A stretch of DNA of 56,928 bases from contig JANQIO010000169.1 in the NCBI GenBank assembly GCA_028282105.1, forward strand, positions 1 to 56,928. Reading direction: 5' to 3'. Shown piece by piece: positions 10,343 to 19,437 of this stretch. Position numbers and translations under genes: made by a program. This stretch comes from Halieaceae bacterium. GTDB lineage: Bacteria; Pseudomonadota; Gammaproteobacteria; Pseudomonadales; Halieaceae. The notes beneath the pieces are model-generated. The model did no database searches. It had not been told where the DNA came from and saw nothing but the letters and a program-made list of their open reading frames with translations. Position 1 is the stretch's first letter. Every line of letters begins with the position of its first letter.

Positions 10343-11965
10343 ATGCGCCGCATCAGCACCTATATCGTCCTGTTCCTGACGCTTATTCTGGTGGTCTACC
10401 TGGCCTTCCTGGACAGCCTGGCAAAGCCGGTGTTCGAACGGCTGGCCACGGAGCAGTACGGCGCGGAAGTCAGCATCGAGCGGCTCAGCCTCAAGCCCTT
10501 TGCCGGCAAGGCCACCCTCTACGACCTGCAGGTAGCTGACCGCCGCGATGCCATGCGCAACCTGGTGCAGGCCGATCGCGTGTACGTGGACCTCGACATT
10601 ATCCGCCTCGCGGAAAACGTGGTGGATGTTTCCGATATGGAAGTTGACGGCCTGCTGGCCTTCGCCCCCCGTGAGACGCCGGCAACGATACTGCGCCCAT
10701 TGGTGGAGGAAGGCAGCGCACTCGATCAGGTGGGCCTGCCCAACTTTGAACTACCGGACATCGACCGCCTGCTGGACGAGCAGCGCGACGCCCTGGTGGG
10801 CGAAGTACAGGTGCTGGAACAGACCTTCGAAACCACCCAGGACAAGTGGCAGCAGAACATCGACTCGATTCCCGACGAGGACGACATCAAGGCCTGGAAG
10901 AACCGTATTCGCGGTCTCAAGAATACCGACAAGCCCCTGCAGGCGCTGAAAGCCGCCACCGAGATCAAGGCCGTGATTGCCGAGGTCAATGGCGAACTGC
11001 AGCGGCTACAGAACCTGCAGCAGGAATTTCGCGGTGATATGCAGATGCTGCGTGAGCAGGTGGAACTGGCCGGCGAGTTGCCCGAAAAATACACCAACCG
11101 CGTGGTCAATTCCCTGGGCCTGTCCAGTGAACAGGTAGCCCAACTTGGCCAGCAGGTGCTGCGCGGCGACCTTGATGGCCTGCTGCAGCAGGTGCTGGCG
11201 CCCCTGGCGTTCAACGACAGCGGTGAAGCCGCCACCCAGGAAGACGCCCTGCCCATCTTCGTACGCCGCGCCGCCGTGAACGGCAGCCTGCTGCCATCGG
11301 CTGCCGGGCTCTCGGTAAACGGCGAACTGAAGGATTTCGCCTGGCCACTGGAGAACGCCGACCAGATCGCCACCCTGCTGCTGGAGGGCTCCAGCATCGA
11401 CGGCGGTCAGCTGGCCATCAACGCCAGCGTGGACCACCGGGGCGAACCCAGTGACAGCGTGGCAATCAATATTGACGACCTGCCGCTGAAAGACATGAAC
11501 CTGGCCGGCACCGACACCCTGGCAGTCACCCTGCTGCAGACCCTGGCCAGTGTCAGCGGTGAGCTGAGCGTGCAAGACGGCCAACTGAGCGGTGGTTTCA
11601 CCAACCGTTTCTCTGAAACCCAGTTCGACACACGCCTGCTGGACGGTGCCGGCCGGGCCGCGGAGCTGCTATCCACGGTGCTGGCATCCACCACCGACTT
11701 CATGATGCAGCTCGGCTTTTCGGGCACCTTGACCAATCCCCAGGTCAGCCTGGCCTCGGACATGGACCAGTTGTTCCAGGCCACCCTGGAAGGCGCTATT
11801 CGCCAGGGTGTCACCGAGTTCACCAACGAACTGCAGCTTAAGATGAGCGACCAGATCGGCCCACAGATTGCCGGCGCCCGCGAGCAGTTCGGCGCCCTGG
11901 AGGCCCTGCAGGGTGACCTGGGCGAGAAGCTGGCCGAACTGAACGCACTGGCCGGACAACGCTAG
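10343..11965 (+). CDS. AsmA-like / TIGR03545-type inner-membrane protein
   Basis: Protein of 540 residues with one N-terminal membrane anchor (about 5-25) and a long periplasmic part. The beginning (EQYGAEVSIERLSLKPFAGK and the VQADRVYVDLDIIRLAENVV pattern) is typical of AsmA/DUF748-like proteins in which short beta strands describe a lipid groove. Residues about 140-270 are charged and helical (LQALKAATEIKAVIAEVNGE, QRLQNLQQEF), probably a coiled coil. The overall architecture resembles the family TIGR03545, whose function is not established; AsmA-like relatives move phospholipids towards the outer membrane. A TATACT box at 10311-10316 could serve as its -10. The gene stands alone between ubiD and the carbonic anhydrase. 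Confidence 0.65.
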   Translation: MRRISTYIVLFLTLILVVYLAFLDSLAKPVFERLATEQYGAEVSIERLSLKPFAGKATLYDLQVADRRDAMRNLVQADRVYVDLDIIRLAENVVDVSDMEVDGLLAFAPRETPATILRPLVEEGSALDQVGLPNFELPDIDRLLDEQRDALVGEVQVLEQTFETTQDKWQQNIDSIPDEDDIKAWKNRIRGLKNTDKPLQALKAATEIKAVIAEVNGELQRLQNLQQEFRGDMQMLREQVELAGELPEKYTNRVVNSLGLSSEQVAQLGQQVLRGDLDGLLQQVLAPLAFNDSGEAATQEDALPIFVRRAAVNGSLLPSAAGLSVNGELKDFAWPLENADQIATLLLEGSSIDGGQLAINASVDHRGEPSDSVAINIDDLPLKDMNLAGTDTLAVTLLQTLASVSGELSVQDGQLSGGFTNRFSETQFDTRLLDGAGRAAELLSTVLASTTDFMMQLGFSGTLTNPQVSLASDMDQLFQATLEGAIRQGVTEFTNELQLKMSDQIGPQIAGAREQFGALEALQGDLGEKLAELNALAGQR

Positions 11966-12059
11966 ACACATTCCAGACGCCCCCGGTTCGGTCTCTGGCA
12001 CCCGGCAGGAGGCTGTGTTTCACTAGCGACCATGCGTTGGCAATAACAAGGAGTGTGGG

Positions 12060-12968
12060 ATGTTTAAGCGAACCCTACTGGTGTGCAGCCTGTTGGCCAG
12101 TACCACCGCAGTAGCTGAGGAAGTGCTCAACTTCAACGCCAGCAAACGTTCCTGCGTGGCCCATTCCAACAGCACCTGGGGCTATTACGGGCAGCTTTCC
12201 CAGCCACAGTCCGACGCGCGCCAGAGTATCCTGCTACCCAATGACTGGGGGTTGAGCTTTGCCGCCTGCGGTCGCTCCACTGCACCACTGCACCGCCAGT
12301 CGCCTATCGAGCTACCGGCCGTGGAGGCGCTTCCAGCCGGCGAGCAAGAAGGCATCGACTTTGGCGGCAGTGCAATCGCCCAGGTGATCGTCGAGCACAA
12401 CTGCCACACCGTGCAGTCGACGCTGACCGACGATTCAGTGCGCACCATGGCGCTGGCGGGGCAGGAGTACCGGCTGCTGCAGTTCCACATCCACACGCCC
12501 AGCGAACATGTGATTGACGGTGGCAATGCCGGCACCAGCAATTACCCGGCAGAGATTCACTTCGTGCACGCCGCCGTAAACGATGACGGCAGCATCGACG
12601 GTAGCCGGCTTGCGGTCGTGGGCCTGTTTGTTGACGTTGCGCCGAAAGCGCCGCTGCCCAAGATCGATGAGTTCTTCAGCAACATGGCACGAGACTACCA
12701 GGGTGTGGCCACCACGCCGGGCCAGCCCATCACTGTAAACCTCAACCAGTTGACCCGGGGTGGCAACAAATACTGGCGCTACCAGGGCTCCCTGACCACG
12801 CCACCCTGTTCCGAAACCGTCGAGTGGCTGGTGATCGAGGAGCCACTGGTGGTTTCAAAGGCGACCTACGATGCGATACAGGCGGCCAAGCTGGACGTCG
12901 GCATCGCCAATGCCCGACCACCTGCGCTACCCACGGCTGAACACAAGCTGCGATTTGGGCTCCGCTAG
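12060..12968 (+). CDS. Periplasmic alpha-class carbonic anhydrase
   Basis: Zinc enzyme that interconverts CO2 and bicarbonate, exported to the periplasm. The first 19 residues are a Sec signal peptide ending AVAE. The mature part has the alpha-class signature: zinc ligands His143 and His145 in QFHIHTPSEH and His167 in AEIHFVH, and the substrate loop TTPPC. At 302 residues it is longer than the usual bacterial alpha form (about 250) because of an N-terminal extension with Cys32 and Cys70 before the core. A GGAG ribosome binding site lies ten bases upstream of ATG 12060. It is followed at 21 bases by an AraC-type regulator on the same strand. Confidence 0.93.
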   Translation: MFKRTLLVCSLLASTTAVAEEVLNFNASKRSCVAHSNSTWGYYGQLSQPQSDARQSILLPNDWGLSFAACGRSTAPLHRQSPIELPAVEALPAGEQEGIDFGGSAIAQVIVEHNCHTVQSTLTDDSVRTMALAGQEYRLLQFHIHTPSEHVIDGGNAGTSNYPAEIHFVHAAVNDDGSIDGSRLAVVGLFVDVAPKAPLPKIDEFFSNMARDYQGVATTPGQPITVNLNQLTRGGNKYWRYQGSLTTPPCSETVEWLVIEEPLVVSKATYDAIQAAKLDVGIANARPPALPTAEHKLRFGLR

Positions 12969-12989
12969 CATCGCTCATAATCGTTACCC

Positions 12990-13919
12990 ATGACCTCACT
13001 CATTCGCCACCACATCTACGCCGAGACCATTGAACAGTACTGGGAGGTCCTGGCCAAAAACGGATGGGAGGGCAGCGTTTGCCAAACTGCCCCGGGGCAG
13101 CTAGCTGTTGAGTTCAGCATGCTGCAGGCAGGCGGCTTTTCGGCCTTCAAGACGCAGCTTGGAACGGCTTCCGCGCGCGAGATGCAGGCCCCTGGTGAAG
13201 GGCTAACCCTGGGGCTGGTCATCCCCGGCAGTAACAGCAACCGCTGGTGTCAGCACCAGCACGACAGCGCGGTCTTGCTGAAAATGCCACAGACGGATTT
13301 CACCGCGTCGAACAAACAGGGCATTGAAGGCTACCAGTTCCACTTTAGGCCTGAATTACTCGAACGCCTGCAGCGACTGCTGGATATCCCGCGGCTGCCC
13401 GCTGCAAATTCTGCGCTGCTGTCCGAGATCGACAGGCGTCGCTGCTCGGCCCTCATGGGCGTCGCAGGTAAGCTCTGGGAAGTAGGCCAGGGCCTGCAGG
13501 CGCTGGAATTGGCAGAGACACTGCTCGCTGAAATACTCCAGGAGTTTGCCGGGCAGACCGTGGTGGCAGCGCGCACAGATCCAGTCCGACGGCAGCGCAT
13601 TTACCGACAGGCCCGCGAGTACATGCACACTTACATGACCGATGACTTTTCGCTGGCTGAGCTCTGTGAATACCTGGGATGTAGCCGGCGCTCACTTACG
13701 CATGCCTTTTCGGAAAACCTCGGCATTCCACCAAAGCAGTACCTCAAAATGCTGCGTCTGAACGGTGTTCGCGCCTTGCTCCAGAACCGGTCCGCTCCGC
13801 TCAGCAACGTGACCGATACTGCCAATATCTTTGGTTTCTGGCACATGGGCCAGTTCGCAAGAGACTACCGCGGCTGCTTCGGAGAACTGCCCTCTGAGAC
13901 TCTGGCTCGCAGCCGCTAG
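12990..13919 (+). CDS. AraC family transcriptional regulator
   Basis: DNA-binding regulator of 309 residues. The C-terminal 100 residues hold the two helix-turn-helix units of the family (first around DFSLAELCEYLGCSRRSLTHAF, quoted in part: LAELCEYLGCSRRSL; second around NVTDTANIFGFWHMGQFARD) and the usual RDYRGCFGELPSE ending. The N-terminal 200 residues resemble the ligand domains of regulators for small organic compounds (a pattern like that of EutR/FeaR-type proteins) but give no clear ligand. Its position between carbonic anhydrase and sulfatase on the same strand makes either a candidate target. The ATG at 12990 follows a weak ribosome binding site. Confidence 0.88.
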   Translation: MTSLIRHHIYAETIEQYWEVLAKNGWEGSVCQTAPGQLAVEFSMLQAGGFSAFKTQLGTASAREMQAPGEGLTLGLVIPGSNSNRWCQHQHDSAVLLKMPQTDFTASNKQGIEGYQFHFRPELLERLQRLLDIPRLPAANSALLSEIDRRRCSALMGVAGKLWEVGQGLQALELAETLLAEILQEFAGQTVVAARTDPVRRQRIYRQAREYMHTYMTDDFSLAELCEYLGCSRRSLTHAFSENLGIPPKQYLKMLRLNGVRALLQNRSAPLSNVTDTANIFGFWHMGQFARDYRGCFGELPSETLARSR

Positions 13920-14100
13920 CGCCAGCATCTTTCCTGTACAAAGCTCTGACGTAAGCTTCGAGTGAAGCGCTGGGTCGGGCTAGCGTGCCCAAAATTGATG
14001 GTGGCAAAACACGCAGCCGCTAAAATCGTGATGCGAGAGAGTTGTGGCCCACAGCACAGCGCTCCCCGCGCACATCCCATGTAAAGACGAAGGTAGCACT

Positions 14101-15819
14101 ATGACTATCAGAAAAATCATCGGACTTATTGCAGCGCTCACCTGCAGCGTCACTGCAGTCGCGAAAGACATTGTTCATGATGCCGAGTTCTACATTTCCA
14201 AGGCGCAAAACGCTGAGCGCTGGGCTGAGGAAGACAAGGCCTTGCAGCAGAAAATCGACGCGCTGCGCAAGAAATTCGGCCAACCCCCAAACCTGATCCA
14301 CGTTATGTGGGATGACACAGCCTATGGCGACGTGGGCATCCCGGCCATCCAGCGGGTTCGCGGTCTCGACACACCCACGCTCAATCAGATGGCTGCTGAG
14401 GGTATGCTGTTCACCCGCATGTACACCGAAGTTGGCTGTACGCCCAGCCGCGCCGCCTCCCTGACCGGCCGCCTGGCGGTGCGCAGTGGTATGTACAACA
14501 TTGGCATGCTGCGCGAGAGCCACGGCATCAGGGCCGGTGAAGTCACCATGGCGGAAGTGCTGAGCAAAGCCGGCTATGCCACCGCCTTCCACGGCAAGTG
14601 GCATCTCGGCGACATCGAAGAGAGCTACCCGCACAAACAGGGCTTTGATGAAGCGTTTTTCACCGGCTACAACCAAATCCTCTCCATCAACAATGCCATG
14701 GCGGAGCAGGCCAATGGCTCAATCGGGCTCATGGAGGAGATTCTTCCCGAAGACCCCTACAAGATGGATGACACCTTCATCACCAAGGGCTGGGTACAGA
14801 TTGCTGAGGGTACAAAAGGAGGCGAGACCTTCCAGTGGGGCGATAACACCCACGACACCTACACCAAGATCGACCCTGAGGCGCAAAATCGTACGATTGA
14901 GTTCATCGAACGCCAGGCCAAGGCGGGCAAGCCATTCTACGTCGCCCACTATCCGAATCTGACCAGCTTTATTCCGGTGCAGAAAAAATGTGCCCGCGCC
15001 CGCAGCCTGCTGCAGGACGGGCTGCAATGTAATGTTGACCCGTTCATGAAGCGCCTCAACGACAAGCTGAAGGAACTGGGCATTGCCGAGAACACCTTGA
15101 TTATTGCCATGGCCGACAACGGCCCCATGGCTCACAATCCGCCTCCCGGGCTGGGTATGGCAGAGACCATATTCCGTGGGGGTAAAGGTGACTTCCTCGA
15201 AGGCGGTGTGCGCGTGGTTGCGCAGGCCTATTGGCCCGGCATGATCGAGCCCGGGCAGGTGCCCGGTGATATCATTCATGAGACTGATATCTTTACCACC
15301 TTCGCCAGGCTGGCCGGCGCCACCAGGCACATTCCCACCGACCGGGTGATCGACGGCATCGACCAGACCGCGCTGCTACTCAATGGCGACACCCATGGAC
15401 GACGTGATCACGTGTTCATCTACGCAGGCCCGAATCTGGGCGCCATGGTGAAAGGCGACTACAAGCGCCACGTTATCTCCCCGGATCCGGTAGGCGAAGC
15501 CAGCGGTATCGGTGCGGCTTTCTACTTCCTGCCAGCGGACCCGCGCGAAAAGTCGCCCATGCTGGTGAACATGATTCACCTGAAGTCGCCCTTTAACCGC
15601 ATGCGTCTGCGGCACGACATCTGGATCAAGAAGTATCCAAATAGCGCCGAGAAGACAGACGTGCCCTGGCGAGGCATCTCCAACGCCACACCGGAAGTCG
15701 AGGCCCTTGCGAATCCGCCATTCGGCCGCAAAGACCTGCCTTTCGATCCGTTGGAATACATCGAAAACCTGGATGAGCTACCCTTCGACCCGGACGCAGA
15801 CCCTAGCCTGGGCCAGTAG
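14101..15819 (+). CDS. Exported formylglycine-type sulfatase (arylsulfatase-like)
   Basis: Secreted hydrolase of sulfate esters, 572 residues. A Sec signal peptide covers about residues 1-21 (MTIRKIIGLIAALTCSVTAVA). The active-site motif CTPSRAASLTGR has Cys113 as the residue to be converted to formylglycine, so a formylglycine-generating enzyme is needed; none lies in this window. Metal-site residues are visible in HVMWDDTAYGD, the HGKWHLGD segment and MADNGP. The C-terminal subdomain is shorter than in many arylsulfatases. GTG 14044 would add 19 residues before the signal peptide, so ATG 14101, preceded by GAAGG, is chosen. The gene ends in an intrinsic terminator, indicating a single-gene unit. 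The substrate is unknown. Confidence 0.9.
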   Translation: MTIRKIIGLIAALTCSVTAVAKDIVHDAEFYISKAQNAERWAEEDKALQQKIDALRKKFGQPPNLIHVMWDDTAYGDVGIPAIQRVRGLDTPTLNQMAAEGMLFTRMYTEVGCTPSRAASLTGRLAVRSGMYNIGMLRESHGIRAGEVTMAEVLSKAGYATAFHGKWHLGDIEESYPHKQGFDEAFFTGYNQILSINNAMAEQANGSIGLMEEILPEDPYKMDDTFITKGWVQIAEGTKGGETFQWGDNTHDTYTKIDPEAQNRTIEFIERQAKAGKPFYVAHYPNLTSFIPVQKKCARARSLLQDGLQCNVDPFMKRLNDKLKELGIAENTLIIAMADNGPMAHNPPPGLGMAETIFRGGKGDFLEGGVRVVAQAYWPGMIEPGQVPGDIIHETDIFTTFARLAGATRHIPTDRVIDGIDQTALLLNGDTHGRRDHVFIYAGPNLGAMVKGDYKRHVISPDPVGEASGIGAAFYFLPADPREKSPMLVNMIHLKSPFNRMRLRHDIWIKKYPNSAEKTDVPWRGISNATPEVEALANPPFGRKDLPFDPLEYIENLDELPFDPDADPSLGQ

Positions 15820-15854
15820 CGGCTCACCTGATCACACATGAGTATTCACTCTAG

Positions 15855-15880
15855 CGCCCGCAACTTGCGGGCGTTTTTTT
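15855..15880 (+). terminator. Intrinsic terminator behind the sulfatase
   Basis: A perfect 8-bp GC-rich stem (CGCCCGCA/TGCGGGCG) with a 3-nt loop is followed by seven T residues. It ends the sulfatase transcript 12 bases before the next start codon. Confidence 0.9.
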
Positions 15881-15891
15881 AGGTCACACGA

Positions 15892-16998
15892 ATGCAAAAT
15901 TTGCCTGGAAGACGCGAGTTTCTCAAAGCACTGTTCCTGTTAACGGCTGTTGGAAGCCTGCAGGGCAGGCTCGCCAGAGGCGCAGATAAGCGGCTCGCTC
16001 TAAGCGCTGCGGGTTACCGTTTCCCCCGCACCGAGCCGTTGTTCAACGGCCAGGTCACGGTGGATGGCGCCAGCACCGTGTTCGAAAAAGCCGGCATCGG
16101 CGACATCAACACTGACACCTTCAGCGGCGCACAGCGTTATGACTTCGCGGAGATTGGCCTGCACCCCTTTATGCTGGCTTACGCCAACGATGGCTTCCGC
16201 GACTACACCCTGCTTCCCGTGTACCCGCTGCGGTTGTTTCGCCACAAGAGTATTTTTATCCGCAATGATCGCGGTATCGCATCACCTCAGGACCTGAAGG
16301 GTAAACGGATTGCCACACCGGGGTATTCCTCCACCTCTCTTACCTGGATTCGCGGCCTGCTGCAGGACGAGTACGGGGTGAAACCCAGCGACGTGGAGTG
16401 GGTGACGTCACGTAAGGATTCCTCCGCAGCAGTAGCGGGCAAAGCCTCGGCGCAGGAGTCGATGGTGCCGGAGGGCGTCAGCATGTCCATGGGGCCGGCC
16501 GGCATGGACGAATCCGAGTTGCTGGTGGCGGGCGAGGTAGACGCACTGTTTCACGCTGCCGTGCCGCGTGCCTTCATTCAGGGCCATCCGCGGGTCGTCC
16601 GCCTGTTTGAGGACTCGCGTGCGGTGGAGCAGGCCTATTATCGTAAAACCGGTGTGTTCCCCATCATGCACGCGGTCGCCGTACGCAGGACATTGCTGGA
16701 AACCAACCCCTGGCTGGCAGAAGCCATCTTCGCTGCGTATTCCGAAGCGAAACGGCTCGCCTATCGCCAGATGGTGGGGATAGGTTGGGGCGCCGATATG
16801 CTGCCCTGGTACACCCAGGAGCTGGAGAACACCCGGGGCATCATGGGCGAGAATTTCTACAGCTACGGATTGCAGGGCAACCGCAAGTCCCTGGAGACCC
16901 TGTTCCGCTACTCCCACGAACAGGGCCTGGCAAAGCGCAGACTGACCATCGAAGAGCTGTTCCACCCGCTGGGCAGAGGACTGACGGAAGCGGATTAA
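15892..16998 (+). CDS. Tat-type substrate-binding-like protein of the Pht5 (4,5-dihydroxyphthalate decarboxylase) family
   Basis: Protein of 368 residues with a periplasmic-binding-protein type-2 fold. The N-terminus has a twin-arginine pattern (GRREFLKALFLL) followed by a hydrophobic stretch, so export by Tat is likely. The core carries the family's landmarks: FAEIGLHPFMLAY, YPLRLFRHKSIFIR, DLKGKRIATPGYSSTS and DEYGVKPSDVEWV. Members are often annotated 4,5-dihydroxyphthalate decarboxylase after Pht5 of Pseudomonas, but those are cytosolic; an exported version more probably binds a small acid, for a transporter or as a sensor (inference). No transporter genes adjoin it. Its last four bases overlap the end of hemY, which converges on it. 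An upstream terminator shows that it needs its own promoter. Confidence 0.75.
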   Translation: MQNLPGRREFLKALFLLTAVGSLQGRLARGADKRLALSAAGYRFPRTEPLFNGQVTVDGASTVFEKAGIGDINTDTFSGAQRYDFAEIGLHPFMLAYANDGFRDYTLLPVYPLRLFRHKSIFIRNDRGIASPQDLKGKRIATPGYSSTSLTWIRGLLQDEYGVKPSDVEWVTSRKDSSAAVAGKASAQESMVPEGVSMSMGPAGMDESELLVAGEVDALFHAAVPRAFIQGHPRVVRLFEDSRAVEQAYYRKTGVFPIMHAVAVRRTLLETNPWLAEAIFAAYSEAKRLAYRQMVGIGWGADMLPWYTQELENTRGIMGENFYSYGLQGNRKSLETLFRYSHEQGLAKRRLTIEELFHPLGRGLTEAD

Positions 16999-17993
16999 CC
17001 CGCCTGTAGACTGCCCACCCGCTCGGATTTCGGCTGCGGCAATTCCGGCAGATTGGATTCCCGCAGCAGCAGGCCTTCCCGGTAGTACTGGGCGCTGAGC
17101 TCGCGCTCGCCCAGACTGAACAGCAGCCGCGCCAGCTCGGCACAGGCCTCGGGGTTAGGCGACAGCCGGTGGCTGGCCTCGAAGTAATCGCGGGCCTGCC
17201 CCCACAGATTATTATGCAGGCTGAGACGCCCCAGGCACAACATCAGGCTGGCATCGTCGGGGTGCTGCTTGAGCCAGTTCTCGGCCTGCTTCATGCGCCG
17301 TGCCGGGTCGCGGCCGCTGATGCGACCGTACTGGGCTACCAGGCCGCCGTCCCAGGCGCGCTTGATGGCGCGGGTGAGCACCTTCTCCGCCTCCAGGGCA
17401 TCGCCGGATTCCAGCAAGCGGCGGCCGTAATCCTCTACCAGCCGCGGATTTTGCTTCTGCGCGGCGGGAAAACCGGCCCAGGTTTCCTTGAGGCTGTCTG
17501 TCTCCGCCAACAGGCCCAGGTAGGCGCGCTGCTGAAAGGCATCCAGGGCCGGCTCCCCGAACACCCGCTGCTTGCGGAGCTGCGGCATCAGGCCCAGCAC
17601 CTCCTGCCAGTCGCCCTGGCCATCGCGGGCGCGGGCCAGCAGCCGCAGTTCCTGGGCGTGCAGCCTGCCCAGGTCCTCCAGGGTGTCGATGACCTTCTGG
17701 GTGTCGCCGGCATCCAACTGCATCTGGCAGCGAGCCAGCATGCGGCTATAGGCGCGCTGCGACATCCAGTCAGCCACCAGGCCGCGGGTGGCGAGAAAAC
17801 GACTCAGCAATCGCCACAGCGTATAAAGCAACAGGTAGAACAGAAACAACAGCACCAGCCCCACCCAGAGGCTGGTTTCCAGGGTGTAGTTGCCGTAGGA
17901 CACCAGCACGTAGCCGGGATCAGTCTCGATCAGGGCGATGACACCAACGCCGCCCAGCAGCATCAGCATCACCACCAGGAGCAGGCGGCGCAT
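16995..17993 (-). CDS. hemY: HemY, inner-membrane TPR protein of the haem operon
   Basis: Membrane protein of 332 residues with two N-terminal membrane helices (about 4-22 and 40-62) followed by cytoplasmic-type TPR repeats (for example the PDDASLMLCLGRLSLHNNLW unit). This gammaproteobacterial HemY is unrelated to the protoporphyrinogen oxidase called HemY in Bacillus. Its exact role is unknown; it is thought to organise haem-synthesis enzymes at the membrane. Its start overlaps the hemX stop by one base, which means translational coupling. It is the last gene of hemC-hemD-hemX-hemY. Confidence 0.92.
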   Translation of the reverse strand: MRRLLLVVMLMLLGGVGVIALIETDPGYVLVSYGNYTLETSLWVGLVLLFLFYLLLYTLWRLLSRFLATRGLVADWMSQRAYSRMLARCQMQLDAGDTQKVIDTLEDLGRLHAQELRLLARARDGQGDWQEVLGLMPQLRKQRVFGEPALDAFQQRAYLGLLAETDSLKETWAGFPAAQKQNPRLVEDYGRRLLESGDALEAEKVLTRAIKRAWDGGLVAQYGRISGRDPARRMKQAENWLKQHPDDASLMLCLGRLSLHNNLWGQARDYFEASHRLSPNPEACAELARLLFSLGERELSAQYYREGLLLRESNLPELPQPKSERVGSLQAG

Positions 17994-19402
17994 CAGCCTT
18001 CCCTTACCGCGTGGCGCAGATCGATGGCATCTTTCACCGCCTCCAGAGAGCGGCCGATATCGGGCAACTCGGCGCTGACGGTCACGCCTTCGAGTGCCTC
18101 CAGTTCAGCATCCAGCGCGGTGACATCGGCGGCATTGAAATCAAAGAACTCTGCCAGCCAGCGCCGGGTCGCCTCAAGACTGGAGCGGTAAAGCTGGCCA
18201 TTGCCTGCCAGTAACGCCGCCTGCGCCTGGGCAATCTGCATGCGCAGGTTCTGCCGCACCAGTTGCTCCCACTGGGGATCCATCAGGGCCTCGAAGGGCT
18301 CATCCCGGCGGCGAATCACGATGTAGTCGGAGATTTTCTGCAGCGCAGCCTGGAAACCCAGCGACAGCCGCTCCTGCCAACCGGCATCCGCCGGCACCTC
18401 CTGGCGCTGCTGCTCCAGTGACGGAAGTTCGAACAGGATCAGGCTATCGACACGACCCGCCAAAGCCTGCAGCCGCAGCCAGGTCCCCTCGGTATCAACC
18501 CGAGGCACGGCGCGCAGGGCCGCCATGTCAGCGGCGATAGCTTCCCGGGCCGGATACAGCGCGGTATCGTCCAACTCGCGCAGAATCGCATCGGCACTGC
18601 CCAACAAGGCCTGCGCCGAGGCGACATCGCGAGCCATCAGCAAGCGCTGGTAGGCCAGCCGCAGCAGGTATTCCGCCTCCGCCAGAGTCCAGTCGACCCG
18701 GTCGGTGCTGCTGATCTCCAGCAGTTGCTGGCGCTGGCTGCGCAGGGCGGCCTGTACCGACTCCAGAGCGGCACGCTGCTCGTCGAGCAAATCCGCGTTG
18801 CGGTTGCGCTCTTCACTGAGCCGCGCCCCCACTTCGCTGGTGGCACGCTGGCTGGCGGCGATGGCATCAGCGACTGCTTCACGGGCAGCGGCGGCAGTCG
18901 CGCTGATCCGCTCAACATCTTCATCCAGCCGCGTCTCGCGTTCATCCAGCAGTTGGCGGCGCGCTTCCTGTTGCAGGTACAGCCAGCCGGAGAAACCCGC
19001 AGCACCCAGTGCCAGCAACAGGGCCAGCAGCGCCAGGCCGCGGCCCGCGCTGCTGGCGGGTACATCAGCCTCCGCGGGCCGGCTGACCCGCGGCGCGGGC
19101 GGCGAAACCTGCGGAGCAGCGGTGTCCGCGCCAGCTCGGGTGGCGGGCTTGTCTGTGGACTTGTCGGCGGGCTTCTCTGCCGCCTTCTTTTCAGGCGTCT
19201 CTTCAGGCGTCTCTTCAGGCGTCTCTTTAGGAGTCTCTTTAGGCGTCTCTACAGACTTGTCGACAGACTTGCCGGCAGGCTGCTGTTGAGACTGCGCTTT
19301 CGTGGGGTCTTGAGGCTTTGTCTCCGGCGGCTGGTCGGCAGGTTTTGCGTCGCCAGCTTCGCCCGACTGCGCCGGCGGTTTGTCCTTGGGTGAGTCGCTC
19401 AA
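17993..19402 (-). CDS. hemX: HemX, membrane-anchored uroporphyrinogen-III C-methyltransferase-like protein
   Basis: Protein of 469 residues. Residues 1-120 are a disordered, Pro/Glu/Lys-rich cytoplasmic tail with tandem ETPK/ETPE tetrapeptides; a single membrane helix (about 130-147, LALLALLLALGAAGFSGWLY) follows; then a long coiled coil and a helical periplasmic domain. Although named for uroporphyrinogen methyltransferase, it lacks the methyltransferase fold of CysG, and its role is thought to be structural or regulatory in haem synthesis. The tail is encoded by a 12-bp tandem repeat. It sits between hemD and hemY as in Pseudomonas and Escherichia. Confidence 0.9.
   Translation of the reverse strand: MSDSPKDKPPAQSGEAGDAKPADQPPETKPQDPTKAQSQQQPAGKSVDKSVETPKETPKETPEETPEETPEKKAAEKPADKSTDKPATRAGADTAAPQVSPPAPRVSRPAEADVPASSAGRGLALLALLLALGAAGFSGWLYLQQEARRQLLDERETRLDEDVERISATAAAAREAVADAIAASQRATSEVGARLSEERNRNADLLDEQRAALESVQAALRSQRQQLLEISSTDRVDWTLAEAEYLLRLAYQRLLMARDVASAQALLGSADAILRELDDTALYPAREAIAADMAALRAVPRVDTEGTWLRLQALAGRVDSLILFELPSLEQQRQEVPADAGWQERLSLGFQAALQKISDYIVIRRRDEPFEALMDPQWEQLVRQNLRMQIAQAQAALLAGNGQLYRSSLEATRRWLAEFFDFNAADVTALDAELEALEGVTVSAELPDIGRSLEAVKDAIDLRHAVREG
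19191..19250. repeat. Five tandem 12-bp units inside hemX
   Basis: Three identical units TCAGGCGTCTCT are followed by TTAGGAGTCTCT and TTAGGCGTCTCT. The unit is a multiple of three, so changes in copy number lengthen or shorten the ETPK/ETPE tail by four residues without breaking the frame. Confidence 0.95.
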
Positions 19403-19437
19403 TGTCTGTTCCGTCTTGTTATCCTGCGGACCCGCCG

